64,000 bases of DNA from an uncultured Exiguobacterium sp. Lineage in GTDB: Bacteria > Bacillota > Bacilli > Exiguobacteriales > Exiguobacteriaceae. The position numbers and the translations under genes are program-made. The notes under the pieces are model-generated. The model saw only the letters and a program-made list of their open reading frames with translations, was not told where the DNA came from and did no database searches. The stretch is from NCBI GenBank assembly GCA_913775715.1, contig CAJYMC010000007.1, forward strand, positions 248,001 through 312,000. The letters run 5' to 3'. Positions 1 through 8,496 of the stretch are shown piece by piece. The first letter of the stretch is position 1; each line of letters starts with the position of its first letter.

Positions 1-2
1 TG

Positions 3-410
3 ACGGCTCAGTTTGAGACACTCGATGAGCTGAATGATTTTTATCGAGAGTTGCTGACCGATAAAGTGTTTTCTGATACGACACTCGCTAGTGTGACGAC
101 AAAAACGATGAATGAGAAGACGGATGTCGTGACAACGACGACAGTCGATCCAACAACAGGACAAGAGATTCCAACGACGGAGATCTCCCCGACTGATGAT
201 ACGAAGACCGAAGAACCGCGATATATCGGTCAATTTTCAATGAATGTTAATATTGAAGAAGTTGTAAAGGGTGAGACCAATGAGGCAGACCCGGCAGTAC
301 CGAAAGAAGATAAACCATCTGAACCAGAAGTGGAAGGGGATGGTCAAACACCAGATGATCCTTCAGGCGAAGTCATCTCTACAGAGGTCGAGGAGGTGCC
401 TGAGAATTGA
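3..410 (+). CDS. PilN-like type IV pilus/competence assembly protein, 5' truncated
   Basis: The reading frame is open from the first bases of the window, so the N-terminus lies upstream. The visible 135 residues begin with a helical stretch (FETLDELNDFYREL), continue through a Thr/Lys-rich part with a short strand-like segment near GQFSMNVNIEEV, and end in a tail of about 50 residues rich in Glu, Pro and Asp. Such a tail is probably disordered and extracytoplasmic. Assignment as PilN-like rests mainly on position: the next gene overlaps it by 4 nt and is a clear PilO-like protein, and PilM-PilN-PilO genes normally sit together in pilus or pseudopilus operons. The F-x-M-x-V-x-I strand resembles the end of the PilN ferredoxin-like domain. 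The fragment alone would not identify the family. Confidence 0.5.
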   Translation, partial: TAQFETLDELNDFYRELLTDKVFSDTTLASVTTKTMNEKTDVVTTTTVDPTTGQEIPTTEISPTDDTKTEEPRYIGQFSMNVNIEEVVKGETNEADPAVPKEDKPSEPEVEGDGQTPDDPSGEVISTEVEEVPEN

Positions 411-1135
411 AGCGATATAGTAGCTACCTTCTTCTTTTTTTATCAGTACTGATCGTGCTTGGGAGTGTCGGATATTTCGGATATACGACGTATATGACAC
501 ATCAAACCTTGCAACAAAAAGAGGCAACACTCAAACGAGAGCAAATGGCGTTAGAGCAAGCAAAAGCAAATGAACAAAAAGTGGACGTGGCAGAATCGAG
601 CTTCCTACAACAAAAAGTTCCGGTGACGGCATCGAATGATGATGTTATCGACGCGATCAACGCAGCAAGTCAGATTGCAGGAGTCAAGGTTCAGTCGATC
701 ACTTTCGGTCAGGCAACAGCAGCGGAAGCGACGACGCAATCTCCCGTGACATCCACACCAGCTGTTGACGGAGCGATGGCGACTGAATCGGATCAAGCAC
801 CTGCACCTGATGCGACGACTTCATCGTCGAATGCGACACCGTTACCAGCTTCCTTGACAATTGAAGCGCCGTCTTATCTTGAACTGATGGCTTTCTTGAA
901 ACAAATTGAGCGGACGGACCGGATTACGGTTCTACGTCAGATTCAATTGACTGGTCCTGAAGAACAAGGACCTGGTAGTAGTGCCATTCAACTGGAAGGT
1001 GAAATGCTGTCCTTCACTGTCGAAATCGAATCGTATTATCGTCCGGATTTAACGAAGTTGACGCCTGATAAACAGACGCCACTTAAAGAGAAGACACCGA
1101 AGTCAGATCCTTTTGTTGATGTGACAGGAAATTAA
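407..1135 (+). CDS. PilO-like pilus/pseudopilus assembly protein
   Basis: A 242-residue bitopic protein. A short basic N-terminus leads into one membrane segment (about residues 6-28), followed by a Gln/Lys/Glu-rich coiled coil (about 32-62), a predicted ferredoxin-like domain interrupted by an Ala/Thr/Pro-rich linker (about 105-150), and a second half containing SYLELMAFLKQIERTDR, a typical PilO/GspM pattern. PilO proteins pair with PilN on the outer face of the membrane and connect the pilus machine to its cytoplasmic ring. The start is TTG at 407, overlapping the upstream stop as TTGA with GAGGAGGTG just upstream, so translation is probably coupled. It is the last gene of its operon; a strong hairpin follows directly. 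Confidence 0.7.
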   Translation: MKRYSSYLLLFLSVLIVLGSVGYFGYTTYMTHQTLQQKEATLKREQMALEQAKANEQKVDVAESSFLQQKVPVTASNDDVIDAINAASQIAGVKVQSITFGQATAAEATTQSPVTSTPAVDGAMATESDQAPAPDATTSSSNATPLPASLTIEAPSYLELMAFLKQIERTDRITVLRQIQLTGPEEQGPGSSAIQLEGEMLSFTVEIESYYRPDLTKLTPDKQTPLKEKTPKSDPFVDVTGN

Positions 1136-1145
1136 GATGATTTTG

Positions 1146-1180
1146 GCGGTTCCTACTCTGTTAGGGACCGCTTATTTTTT
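1146..1180 (+). terminator. Intrinsic terminator after the pilus operon
   Basis: Arms GCGGTTCC and GGGACCGC pair with one G-U, with a 10-nt loop, followed by TTATTTTTT. It separates the pilus genes from maf. Confidence 0.85.
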
Positions 1181-1242
1181 GTTAGACTAAACGATGACTC
1201 GAATTATCCGATTCGAAATCAATGGGAAAGAACGTGATACTG

Positions 1243-1818
1243 ATGATAACGCAACCATCCTTGATCCTTGCCTCGGCTTCACCACGCCGGACAGAACTTC
1301 TAAAGCAAATCGGAATTCCTCATGACGTCGTACCTGCGAACGTCGTCGAAGAGGCACCATATCCAATGTCACCGCATGAGTACGTCCGTTATTTATCGCA
1401 AAAGAAAGCGCGAGCGATTACGGTAGAAGGCGTCATTCTGGCTGCGGATACGGTCGTCGCAATTGATGACATGATTCTTGAGAAGCCAGCAGATGGTTCT
1501 GAGGCACGGGCGATGCTCGCACGTCTGTCGGGACGCGCTCATGAGGTCGTGACAGGCGTGACGATTCGCTTTGGTGAAAAGGAGGAGACGTTTGACGTGA
1601 CGACACATGTTCGTTTTGGTGCATTGCCAAACGAGTGGATCGAAGGATATATCGCGACGAACGAGCCTTACGATAAAGCGGGTGGCTATGGTATTCAAGC
1701 GATGGGAGGGCTATTCGTCGAAACAATCGAAGGCGATTATTATAATGTCGTCGGATTGCCAATCCACGAGATTACGAAACGTCTCGCGTCGTTTAAAATC
1801 AAGCCGATGTTTGCGTAA
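1243..1818 (+). CDS. maf: Maf family nucleotide pyrophosphatase (dTTP/UTP type)
   Basis: About 191 residues. Maf proteins hydrolyse non-canonical or excess nucleoside triphosphates to monophosphates and pyrophosphate, and in Bacillus are linked to septum control. Visible family motifs are the N-terminal ILASASPRR loop, LAADTVV in the middle and the C-terminal GGYGIQAMGG segment; the last two surround the conserved acidic and Lys residues of the active site. The frame opens at 1222, but ATG 1243 gives the usual start (MITQPSLILASASPRR) with GGGAAAG 12 nt upstream; GTG 1234 is also possible. The maf-radC-mreBCD-minCD order is the same as in Bacillus subtilis. Confidence 0.9.
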   Translation: MITQPSLILASASPRRTELLKQIGIPHDVVPANVVEEAPYPMSPHEYVRYLSQKKARAITVEGVILAADTVVAIDDMILEKPADGSEARAMLARLSGRAHEVVTGVTIRFGEKEETFDVTTHVRFGALPNEWIEGYIATNEPYDKAGGYGIQAMGGLFVETIEGDYYNVVGLPIHEITKRLASFKIKPMFA

Positions 1819-1843
1819 TTCTGAAACAGAGAGGTCGGATGCT

Positions 1844-2497
1844 GTGATTGAATGGCCGAAGGATATGGTTCAGTTGAAAGGCTTGGCGCAAGCGACGACA
1901 GTCGAACTGCTCGCGTGTCTCGTCCGAAATGGGACACGGGACCGGACACCGCTTGAAATCGCGGAAGAATTACTGCATATCTATCCTTCACTGATTGAAC
2001 TTGAGGCGGCTGGAGTCGGAGGACTCGAAAAAGCACCAGGGGTCGGGAAAGCAAAAGCTTTACAAATCATGGCGGGGCTAGAACTTGGTCGCCGTCTCGT
2101 TACGGAACCGAAGTGGGTGCGACCAACGATCCGGTCGCCAGAAGATGCTGCAGAATTATTGCTCGAAGAGATGCGGCTCTATCAGCAGGAACACTTTATC
2201 TGCCTGTATTTGAATACGAAAAATGAGGTTATTTCGAAAAAAACGTTATTTATTGGAGGATTGAACACGTCGATCGTCCACCCTCGTGATGTCTTCCGGG
2301 AAGCGATCCGCTGCTCGGCTGCGAATTTCATCGCTGTGCATAATCATCCATCCGGAGATCCGACACCGAGTCGAGAGGATATCGAGGTATCAGAGCGACT
2401 TGTTGAGGCAGGACGACTCATTGGAATCAGTTGTCTTGATCACATCATCATCGGGCACGGACAATTTATTAGTATGAAACAGCGCGGATTTATGTAA
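1844..2497 (+). CDS. radC: RadC family protein (UPF0758, JAB/MPN domain)
   Basis: 217 residues from the GTG at 1844, which has AGAGAGG 8 nt upstream; the longer open frame back to 1607 lies inside maf and is discarded. Residues 1-80 carry a helix-hairpin-helix-like part (EAAGVGGLEKAPGVGKAKA). The C-terminal half is the MPN/JAB metalloprotease-like domain with HNHPSGDPTPSREDI, containing the H-x-H and downstream Asp metal ligands. The old link of radC to DNA repair was revised because the E. coli radC102 mutation maps to recG, so the biochemical role is not settled. It starts 25 nt after maf, probably in the same transcript, and ends before a terminator. Confidence 0.9.
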   Translation: MIEWPKDMVQLKGLAQATTVELLACLVRNGTRDRTPLEIAEELLHIYPSLIELEAAGVGGLEKAPGVGKAKALQIMAGLELGRRLVTEPKWVRPTIRSPEDAAELLLEEMRLYQQEHFICLYLNTKNEVISKKTLFIGGLNTSIVHPRDVFREAIRCSAANFIAVHNHPSGDPTPSREDIEVSERLVEAGRLIGISCLDHIIIGHGQFISMKQRGFM

Positions 2498-2501
2498 GAA
2501 T

Positions 2502-2547
2502 AACGTCTGAAGGGAAAGTTTCGTTTCTTTCCATCAGACGTTTTTTT
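2502..2547 (+). terminator. Intrinsic terminator after radC
   Basis: AACGTCTGA pairs with TCAGACGTT, extended by AGGGAAAG/TTCTTTCC inside, followed by a run of seven T. It ends the maf-radC transcript ahead of the mreB promoter. Confidence 0.85.
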
Positions 2548-2616
2548 GTGTGTTTTCTAAGGCGAACTGTAAACAAGCTGTAACGTTTTAACGCTTTCCA
2601 ATGAAGGCTTTTCCGT

Positions 2617-2622
2617 TATAAT
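2617..2622 (+). promoter_or_regulatory. -10 box of the mreB promoter
   Basis: A perfect TATAAT 38 nt upstream of the mreB ATG. No clear TTGACA lies at 16-18 nt spacing (the sequence there is CTTTCC/TTTCCA), so this is either weak at -35 or activator-dependent. Confidence 0.5.
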
Positions 2623-2659
2623 TAGTGAAGTGTATTCTCAGAGAGGGGTTTTTTGAATA

Positions 2660-3694
2660 ATGTTTGGATCATTCAGCCGTGAAATCGGCATTGACTTAGG
2701 TACGGCTAACACGCTCGTGTATGTAAAGGGGCAAGGAATCGTCGTTCGCGAACCGTCCGTCGTCGCTTTCCGTACGGATACAGGAAAAATTGAAGCGGTC
2801 GGTAACGCAGCGAAAAACATGATTGGTCGTACGCCGGGTAACGTGACAGCACGACGCCCGATGAAAGACGGGGTTATCGCGGATTATGAAACAACCGCTA
2901 CGATGATCAAATATTTCATGGATCAAGCTTCAAAGAAAAAAGGATTGTTCTCTTCTAAGACGAACGTTATGATCTGTGTGCCAAGTGGCATCACATCGGT
3001 CGAAAAACGTGCGGTTGAAGATGCAGCGAAACTTGCGGGAGCGCGTGAAGCGTACACGATCGAAGAACCATTCGCAGCAGCAATCGGTGCAGGGCTTCCG
3101 GTTTCAGAACCAACAGGATCGATGGTCGTTGACATCGGTGGTGGTACGACGGAAGTTGCTGTCATCTCACTCGGTGGTATCGTCACAAGTCAATCGATTC
3201 GTGTCGGTGGAGACGAGATGGATGAGTCGATCATTCGTTACATCAAGTCGAAATACAACCTGATGATCGGGGAGCGGACAGCTGAGACATTGAAAATGAC
3301 GATCGGTTACGCTCGGATCGATGAAGAATCAGAGAATGAAACGATGGAAATCCGTGGACGCGATCTCGTGACAGGTCTTCCGAAACAAATCGAAGTCACG
3401 AGTGCTGAAATTTGTGACGCACTCTCAGATACGGTCGACGCGATTCTTGCAGGTGTCAAGCATACGCTTGAGCAGACACCTCCTGAATTATCAGCAGACG
3501 TCATGGACCGCGGTATCGTTCTGACTGGCGGTGGAGCACTATTGAAGAACCTCGACGCTGTCATCGAAGACGAAACACGCATTTTGACACTCGTTGCGGA
3601 AAACGCGCTGGATTGTGTCGCAATCGGTACAGGAAAATCACTCGAGATGATGAATGTTCTTCGTTCGAAATCAGGCATCTCGCAAAAAAGATAA
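2660..3694 (+). CDS. mreB: Rod-shape actin homolog MreB
   Basis: 344 residues, standard length. MreB polymerises into short antiparallel double filaments under the membrane and organises the elongasome that inserts new lateral cell wall. The actin-type ATP-binding elements are visible: phosphate-1 loop [10 protein letters not shown] near residue 9, phosphate-2 loop [14 protein letters not shown] near 155, and the adenosine motif [14 protein letters not shown] near 285. The start ATG follows GAGAGGGG. mreC follows after 14 nt, then mreD and minC with overlap or tight spacing, so mreBCD-minCD is probably one operon driven from the TATAAT at 2617. Confidence 0.97.
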   Translation: MFGSFSREIGIDLGTANTLVYVKGQGIVVREPSVVAFRTDTGKIEAVGNAAKNMIGRTPGNVTARRPMKDGVIADYETTATMIKYFMDQASKKKGLFSSKTNVMICVPSGITSVEKRAVEDAAKLAGAREAYTIEEPFAAAIGAGLPVSEPTGSMVVDIGGGTTEVAVISLGGIVTSQSIRVGGDEMDESIIRYIKSKYNLMIGERTAETLKMTIGYARIDEESENETMEIRGRDLVTGLPKQIEVTSAEICDALSDTVDAILAGVKHTLEQTPPELSADVMDRGIVLTGGGALLKNLDAVIEDETRILTLVAENALDCVAIGTGKSLEMMNVLRSKSGISQKR

Positions 3695-3708
3695 GGATGG
3701 GATGAGCG

Positions 3709-4593
3709 ATGAAGCGATTTTTAAACAATCGAAAACTGCTCATCACACTCCTTAGTTTTCTCCTTTTGGTGATTTTGATCGGCATTTCGCTGCAAGGGCG
3801 TAACCAATCCCACTGGTATCAAAGCTTCGTGCGTGATACCGCGGGCGTCGGTCAACGCCTTTTCGCGACACCGATTGGCTGGATTGATGATACGGTCACT
3901 TCGATTAAAGAAGTGCGTGACGTGTACAAAGAGAATGAACACTTGAAATCACGATTGAATGACTATGCTGGTAATGCGGTTAAGGTCCGTGATCTCGAGC
4001 GTGAGAATAAAGAATTGAAGGATATGCTCGACCTGAACGGATCGATTCGCGACTATAAATTGTTACCGGCAGAGATGATTGGTCGGACGGCATCTGAATG
4101 GCAGCGGTTCGTGACGATCAACATTGGCGAACAGAAGGGTGTCAAGGCGAACATGGCCGTTGTAACAGCAGACGGACTGATTGGTCGCGTCATCCAAGCG
4201 AGCGCCTATACGTCTCTCGTGCAGTTGATGTCGGATACGAGTCGAACGAATAACGTCTCGGCAACGGCTGACGACACGAAGGGAAAAGGTGTTTTCGGTA
4301 CGATCGAGGGATTTGATGAAGAAACGAAGTTACTCAAATTCACGAAAATTCCGAACGACGCGAAGCTGAAAAAAGGGCAGACCGTCACGACGTCCGGTCT
4401 CGGTGGGAAGTATCCGAGTGGAATCGTCATTGGAAAAATCAAGGAAGTAAAATCCGATCAGTATGGGGCTTCAAAAATCGCATACGTCAAACCGGCAGCA
4501 GACTTCGAACAGTTCGGTCATGTCTTCGTGATTGAACGCGAAGCGAAGGAACCTTTCGCTGAGACCGATAAGGGAGGGGACACTCGTGAATAA
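3709..4593 (+). CDS. mreC: Rod-shape-determining protein MreC
   Basis: 294 residues. A single membrane anchor (about residues 9-27, LLITLLSFLLLVILIGISL) is followed by a coiled coil (about 65-110, ENEHLKSRLND...RENKELKDMLDL) and an extracellular double beta-barrel domain with the family hallmark G-x-x-VKANMAVVTADGLIGRV and a later TSGLGGKYPSGIVIGKI. MreC links the MreB filaments to the RodA-PBP elongation enzymes. The C-terminus is acidic (about the last 25 residues), and its last codons overlap the mreD start by 8 nt. Confidence 0.95.
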   Translation: MKRFLNNRKLLITLLSFLLLVILIGISLQGRNQSHWYQSFVRDTAGVGQRLFATPIGWIDDTVTSIKEVRDVYKENEHLKSRLNDYAGNAVKVRDLERENKELKDMLDLNGSIRDYKLLPAEMIGRTASEWQRFVTINIGEQKGVKANMAVVTADGLIGRVIQASAYTSLVQLMSDTSRTNNVSATADDTKGKGVFGTIEGFDEETKLLKFTKIPNDAKLKKGQTVTTSGLGGKYPSGIVIGKIKEVKSDQYGASKIAYVKPAADFEQFGHVFVIEREAKEPFAETDKGGDTRE

Positions 4594-5089
4594 CGTTAAG
4601 TTGTTTTTCGCCGTGTTCCTTCTTTTTATCTTGGAAGGAACGCTGTTCGCAGGACCTCTCGGAGATGGCTCGCCATATGTCATTCATGCGACATTGATCG
4701 GTTTGATGTTCCTTGGTCGATATGGAAAACTCGAACAGGCACTCGGATTCGGACTCGTCTTTGGATTGCTGTATGATTTCGTCTATTCGGATATCATCGG
4801 CATTTACTTATTTGCGTTATCCGCCATTCCGCTTTTTAGTAGCTTCGTGCTAAAATATGTAAAGGAGAACGTATTGACGATTCTCGTCACGTTCACGTTC
4901 AGTGCCATTTTGTATGAACTCGATATATATTTCTTCACGGCTTCGGTCGTTGGTGTCGGGGTATCCTTCCAGGAACTTGCGACACAGATCATTCCAAGGA
5001 GTCTGGTTGCCCAGTTGATCGGGATCATCATCCTGTATTATCCGATGACCCGACTCGTGCAGTCGACCCTTGACGAGAAAAGAGGATGA
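4586..5089 (+). CDS. mreD: Rod-shape-determining membrane protein MreD
   Basis: 167 residues, almost wholly hydrophobic with five to six predicted membrane segments, including one at residues 3-20 and a motif GLLYDFVYSDIIGIY typical of MreD. The start is GTG 4586 with AGGGAGGGG 6 nt upstream; the longer open frame from 4532 lies inside mreC and has no ribosome site. It is the integral-membrane partner of MreC in the elongasome. Stop and the next start (minC) are 3 nt apart. Confidence 0.92.
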   Translation: MNNVKLFFAVFLLFILEGTLFAGPLGDGSPYVIHATLIGLMFLGRYGKLEQALGFGLVFGLLYDFVYSDIIGIYLFALSAIPLFSSFVLKYVKENVLTILVTFTFSAILYELDIYFFTASVVGVGVSFQELATQIIPRSLVAQLIGIIILYYPMTRLVQSTLDEKRG

Positions 5090-5092
5090 GTC

Positions 5093-5767
5093 ATGATTGA
5101 GCGTAAACGTTATGTAACGATGAAAGGCCATCGTGGTGGCCTCGCCGTCTATGTGAATGAAAGGTGCAGTGTGGATGAATTTCTTGACGATTTAGAGTTG
5201 ACGCTTGCGGACAAATCCGTCGAGAACGGACGCGCCGTACCAATCACCTTCTTCTTCGGTCGACGTTATGTCGATGAAGGGGTGCTGACGGCCGTCGAAT
5301 CTATCGTCGCGCGACATGATTCCTTTTCTTTCAAAGGTTATGATAGTGAATGCATCACAAAGGATGAGGCAAAAGCCTTGTACGGAGAGCGGACGTTCCA
5401 CTATTTTGGTGGGACGGCACGCAGTGGGCACGTATTAGACGTCGAAGGTTCGATCGTCATCATCGGAGATATCAATCCGGGGGCAGTCGTCCATGCGACG
5501 GGAAGTATCTATTGTCTCGGAGCTTTACGGGGGACCGTTCATGCGGGTAAAGGTGGTAATACGGAAGCCGTTATCGCGGCGAGTGTGCTGCAACCGAAAT
5601 GGATCGCGGTCGCTGGCACCGTCCACGAAGAACCGGACGACGCACCGATTCCAGCTCTCGATATGGGTTGTGCATTTTTAGGCGAAGACGGGGTTGAATT
5701 CTCCCGCCTTCAAACCGTTCCGCTTGCGCGGATGGATCAGTTTGCGATTGATAGTGAAAGAGGGTGA
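5093..5767 (+). CDS. minC: Septum-site determining protein MinC
   Basis: 224 residues in two parts: an N-terminal domain (about 1-105) and a C-terminal right-handed beta-helix (about 110-210) whose turns are seen in GHVLDVEGSIVIIGDINPG, AVVHATGSIYCLGALRGTVHAG and AVIAASVLQPKWIAVAG. MinC, recruited to the membrane by MinD, blocks FtsZ ring assembly near the poles. It follows mreD directly and leads into minD with overlapping or touching starts. No MinE is encoded here; Bacillus-type systems use DivIVA/MinJ instead. Confidence 0.93.
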   Translation: MIERKRYVTMKGHRGGLAVYVNERCSVDEFLDDLELTLADKSVENGRAVPITFFFGRRYVDEGVLTAVESIVARHDSFSFKGYDSECITKDEAKALYGERTFHYFGGTARSGHVLDVEGSIVIIGDINPGAVVHATGSIYCLGALRGTVHAGKGGNTEAVIAASVLQPKWIAVAGTVHEEPDDAPIPALDMGCAFLGEDGVEFSRLQTVPLARMDQFAIDSERG

Positions 5768-5772
5768 CGGAT

Positions 5773-6621
5773 ATGGAACAAGTGAAAGAACAGGTACATA
5801 TGGAGGCGAAGACGAACATGGGACGCGCCATCGTCGTCACATCCGGTAAAGGCGGCGTCGGTAAGACGACGACGACTGCGAACATCGGAACAGCACTTGC
5901 ATTGATGGGACATTCGGTTTGTCTCGTTGATACGGATATCGGGTTACGTAATCTGGATATCGTGCTTGGTCTTGATAACCGGAGTATCTATAACATCGTT
6001 GACGTCGTGACGGGACAATGTAAGTTGCACCAAGCGCTCGTTCGCGATAAACGTTTTGAAGAAATGTATCTGTTGCCTGCTGCTCAATCAAAGGATAAGT
6101 CCTCCGTCACACCCGAACAGGTGAAGGCAATCATCGATACGTTAAAACTTGAATATGATTTTGTGTTGATTGACTGCCCTGCAGGAATCGAACAAGGATT
6201 CATGAATGCAATTGCCGGAGCGGATGAAGCTGTCGTCGTGACAACACCAGAAAAAGCTGCTGTTCAGGATGCGGACCGGATCATCGGGATGCTCGAGCGT
6301 TCAGAACGTAACATCGTTCCGAAACTCGTCATTAACCGGGTGCGTTCACATATGATGGCATCGGGTGATATGCTCGACATCGATGAGATCATGCGTATCC
6401 TCTCGATTGATCTGCTTGGTCTGATCATTGATGATGAAGAAGTTATCGCCGCTTCCCACCGCGGTGTACCTGTGACGATGAATCCGGATAACCGGGCTGG
6501 ACTCGGCTACCGGAACATCGCCCGCCGGATTCTTGGAGAGTCCGTGCCACTGCTCGATTTAAATGAACAGCCGCAAAAAGGCTTCTTCGTCAAATTGAAG
6601 AAGATGCTTGGGATGAAATAA
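5773..6621 (+). CDS. minD: Septum-site determining ATPase MinD
   Basis: Membrane-switching ParA/MinD-type ATPase that carries MinC. The deviant Walker A motif SGKGGVGKTTTT (signature Lys 26, Walker Lys 31), LVDTDIGLRNLD and VLIDCPAGIE are present, and the protein ends in an amphipathic membrane-targeting helix (GFFVKLKKMLGMK). Start choice is open. ATG 5773 has AAAGAGGG 8 nt upstream and gives 282 residues with an extra 15-residue helical leader. ATG 5818 (GGAGG at 11 nt) gives the canonical MGRAIVVTSGKGG start and 267 residues. GTG 5764 is least likely because the ribosome site would touch it. Confidence 0.95.
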   Translation: MEQVKEQVHMEAKTNMGRAIVVTSGKGGVGKTTTTANIGTALALMGHSVCLVDTDIGLRNLDIVLGLDNRSIYNIVDVVTGQCKLHQALVRDKRFEEMYLLPAAQSKDKSSVTPEQVKAIIDTLKLEYDFVLIDCPAGIEQGFMNAIAGADEAVVVTTPEKAAVQDADRIIGMLERSERNIVPKLVINRVRSHMMASGDMLDIDEIMRILSIDLLGLIIDDEEVIAASHRGVPVTMNPDNRAGLGYRNIARRILGESVPLLDLNEQPQKGFFVKLKKMLGMK

Positions 6622-6631
6622 GAATGGGAAA

Positions 6632-6672
6632 TTAGACTAGGACGACATCGTCGCGCCTAGTCTAATTTTTTT
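6632..6672 (+). terminator. Intrinsic terminator after minD
   Basis: Perfect 10-bp arms TTAGACTAGG / CCTAGTCTAA followed by seven T. It ends the mreBCD-minCD operon. Confidence 0.9.
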
Positions 6673-6684
6673 GGAGGGATCAGT

Positions 6685-8025
6685 ATGCGATGGATTAGTG
6701 AACAGACCGCTTCACTCGAACGATTGGCATTGGTCGAAGGCGGTCGATTGATTGAATATCATGAGCGGATGCGTGACGAGATTCGGGTTGGCACTTTCGT
6801 CTATGCCAAGGTCGACCGGTTGCATCCGACGCTCGGAGCAGCCTTTTTGATCGCGACTGACGGCACACCGCTTTACTTACCGCTGAATGAGACGGTGGAA
6901 GCACTTCGCTGCTATCCAGACGTACCGACGATCGGACAAGCGGTCCAGGTCGGACAGACGTTGCTCGTTCAGGTCGTCAAGGAAGGGGTCGCACCGAAAC
7001 AACACAAGGTGACACAAAACATTACCTATGGTGGACGTTATCTCGTTTATTTCCCGTACGGTCGCCGCGTTCGTTTCAGTCGAAAGCTGGATCTCGTCGT
7101 CCAGCGCCAACTGGCGGAGCAATTGACGACAACGGAAGAAGAGGGGATTCTCTACCGGACGGAAGCAGCGAAAGCATCAATCGACGAATTGAAGCAAGAG
7201 CTGCAGTCATTACGGACACGACATAAAGAACTTTTGCAGGCACCGCGACTTGAACAAGACGAGGCACTGATCGTCCAAGAAGCGAAACGACTTCCACATG
7301 TCACCGATGCGCTCGTCATGACGCGTCAGGAAAAGGAACGCCTCGAACTACTTGGTCTGTCCGTCGAACGCTCGCTACGAAAAGGACGTTTGCCCGAGAT
7401 GGAAGCAATTGATAGTGCAATTGAGAAGGCGATGCAACGGGTCGTCTGGCTTGACGGTGGAGCGTATCTTTTAATTGAAGAGGTCGAAACGATGACTGTC
7501 ATCGACGTCAACAGTGGAAAGACGATCTCCGTAAAGGAACAAAAGCGGACATTTGATCAAATCAATGAAGCGGCTGCTGTCGAAGTCATGCGCCAATTAC
7601 GGTTGCGCAATATCAGTGGTATGATTGCGATTGATTTTTTACGTGGCTCTAGTAAAGGTCAGACACGCGTGACTCAACTCCTGAAAGAGCGAGCAGCGCT
7701 CGAGACGAAGCAGATCGAAGTGTACGGCTTTACGAAGATGGGCTTATGCGAACTGACGCGACAACGTCACGGGAAATCATTGCAGGAACGCTCACAGGAA
7801 TCCGGGCAGTGGACGCGATTGAGTGTCTATCGCTTGATTGAACCGAAGTTACTTGAGATTGCGACCTATGCGGAAGCGGTCGTGATTCGCGCACCACGGC
7901 ATCTGTTGCAGGACGAATTCATCTCTCGTCAACCGCTCGAAGTCCATGTGCTCGAAGGCGATCCAGCGGTCCTGTTCACGGGGGCGTCACAGGACTGTCT
8001 CGATTTCATCAAGCGATCGGAATAA
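6685..8025 (+). CDS. Ribonuclease E/G family protein lacking the zinc-link motif
   Basis: 446 residues related to the catalytic half of RNase E and to RNase G, single-strand endoribonucleases of mRNA decay and rRNA maturation. An S1-like RNA-binding part (about 35-120, GTFVYAKVDRLHPTLGAAFL) is followed by the RNase H/DNase I-like core. Both magnesium-binding aspartates are seen, D274 in VIDVNSGKT and D317 in IAIDFLRG. The CPxCxGxG zinc link expected after GL-x-E-x-TRQR is missing; the sequence there runs GLCELTRQRHGKSLQERSQE. ATG 6685 follows TTGGAGGG. It lies between minD and rplU, separated from both by a terminator and a promoter. Confidence 0.85.
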   Translation: MRWISEQTASLERLALVEGGRLIEYHERMRDEIRVGTFVYAKVDRLHPTLGAAFLIATDGTPLYLPLNETVEALRCYPDVPTIGQAVQVGQTLLVQVVKEGVAPKQHKVTQNITYGGRYLVYFPYGRRVRFSRKLDLVVQRQLAEQLTTTEEEGILYRTEAAKASIDELKQELQSLRTRHKELLQAPRLEQDEALIVQEAKRLPHVTDALVMTRQEKERLELLGLSVERSLRKGRLPEMEAIDSAIEKAMQRVVWLDGGAYLLIEEVETMTVIDVNSGKTISVKEQKRTFDQINEAAAVEVMRQLRLRNISGMIAIDFLRGSSKGQTRVTQLLKERAALETKQIEVYGFTKMGLCELTRQRHGKSLQERSQESGQWTRLSVYRLIEPKLLEIATYAEAVVIRAPRHLLQDEFISRQPLEVHVLEGDPAVLFTGASQDCLDFIKRSE

Positions 8026-8040
8026 TCCTTCAGAACAGCA

Positions 8041-8070
8041 TTGACAAGGTGGAAGAACGTTTGGTATTCT
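8041..8070 (+). promoter_or_regulatory. Promoter of the L21 leader-rplU-prp-rpmA operon
   Basis: TTGACA, 18-nt spacer, TATTCT; 15 nt after the stop of the upstream RNase gene. Transcription would start near 8077 and include the L21 leader. Confidence 0.75.
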
Positions 8071-8076
8071 GAATAA

Positions 8077-8170
8077 CGTTAGTTCGTTTGGAAGCACCCA
8101 AATGACTACAACCGCACAGACCGGGTTTTAAAGCATCCGCTGCCCGTGATGGCGAGTCTGAGTTCCTAAG
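8077..8170 (+). promoter_or_regulatory. Ribosomal protein L21 leader (autoregulatory mRNA element)
   Basis: A structured leader between the promoter and rplU. It contains the conserved-looking stretches ACCGGGTTTTAAAG and GCATCCGCTGCCCGTGATG, and ends just before AGGAGGTG. Position and sequence character match the L21 leader known in Bacillota, where it is thought to bind L21 or an associated product to control the operon. Exact ends are approximate; a covariance search with the Rfam L21 leader model would settle them. Confidence 0.75.
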
Positions 8171-8184
8171 AGGAGGTGCACGTA

Positions 8185-8493
8185 ATGTACGCAATTATCA
8201 AAACTGGTGGTAAACAAGTCAAAGTCGAAGCTGGCCAAGAAATCTACGTTGAGAAATTAAACGCAGACGTCGACAGCACAGTTGAATTTGGTGAAGTATT
8301 GATCCTTGGTGGTGACGATGTTAAAGTCGGCGCTCCACTCGTAGAAGGTGCGAAGGTCGTAGCAACGGTCATCAAACACGCTCGCGCGAAAAAGATCACT
8401 GTCTTCAAAATGAAAGCGAAAAAGAACTACCGTCGTAAGCAAGGTCACCGTCAACCTTACACGAAGGTCCGCATCGAGAAAATCGAAGCGTAA
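8185..8493 (+). CDS. rplU: 50S ribosomal protein L21
   Basis: 102 residues. [18 protein letters not shown] at the N-terminus and [21 protein letters not shown] at the C-terminus are the L21 signature; it binds 23S rRNA on the solvent side near L20. The start is ATG 8185 with AGGAGGTG upstream; an in-frame extension of three codons (from 8176) overlaps the ribosome site and is rejected. First gene of the rplU-prp-rpmA operon, which has the same order as in most Bacillota. Confidence 0.98.
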   Translation: MYAIIKTGGKQVKVEAGQEIYVEKLNADVDSTVEFGEVLILGGDDVKVGAPLVEGAKVVATVIKHARAKKITVFKMKAKKNYRRKQGHRQPYTKVRIEKIEA

Positions 8494-8496
8494 GCC

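Noticed and set aside
1607..1843. Long 5' extension of radC
   Set aside because: It lies inside maf in another frame and has no ribosome site; GTG 1844 has AGAGAGG at 8 nt and gives the normal protein.
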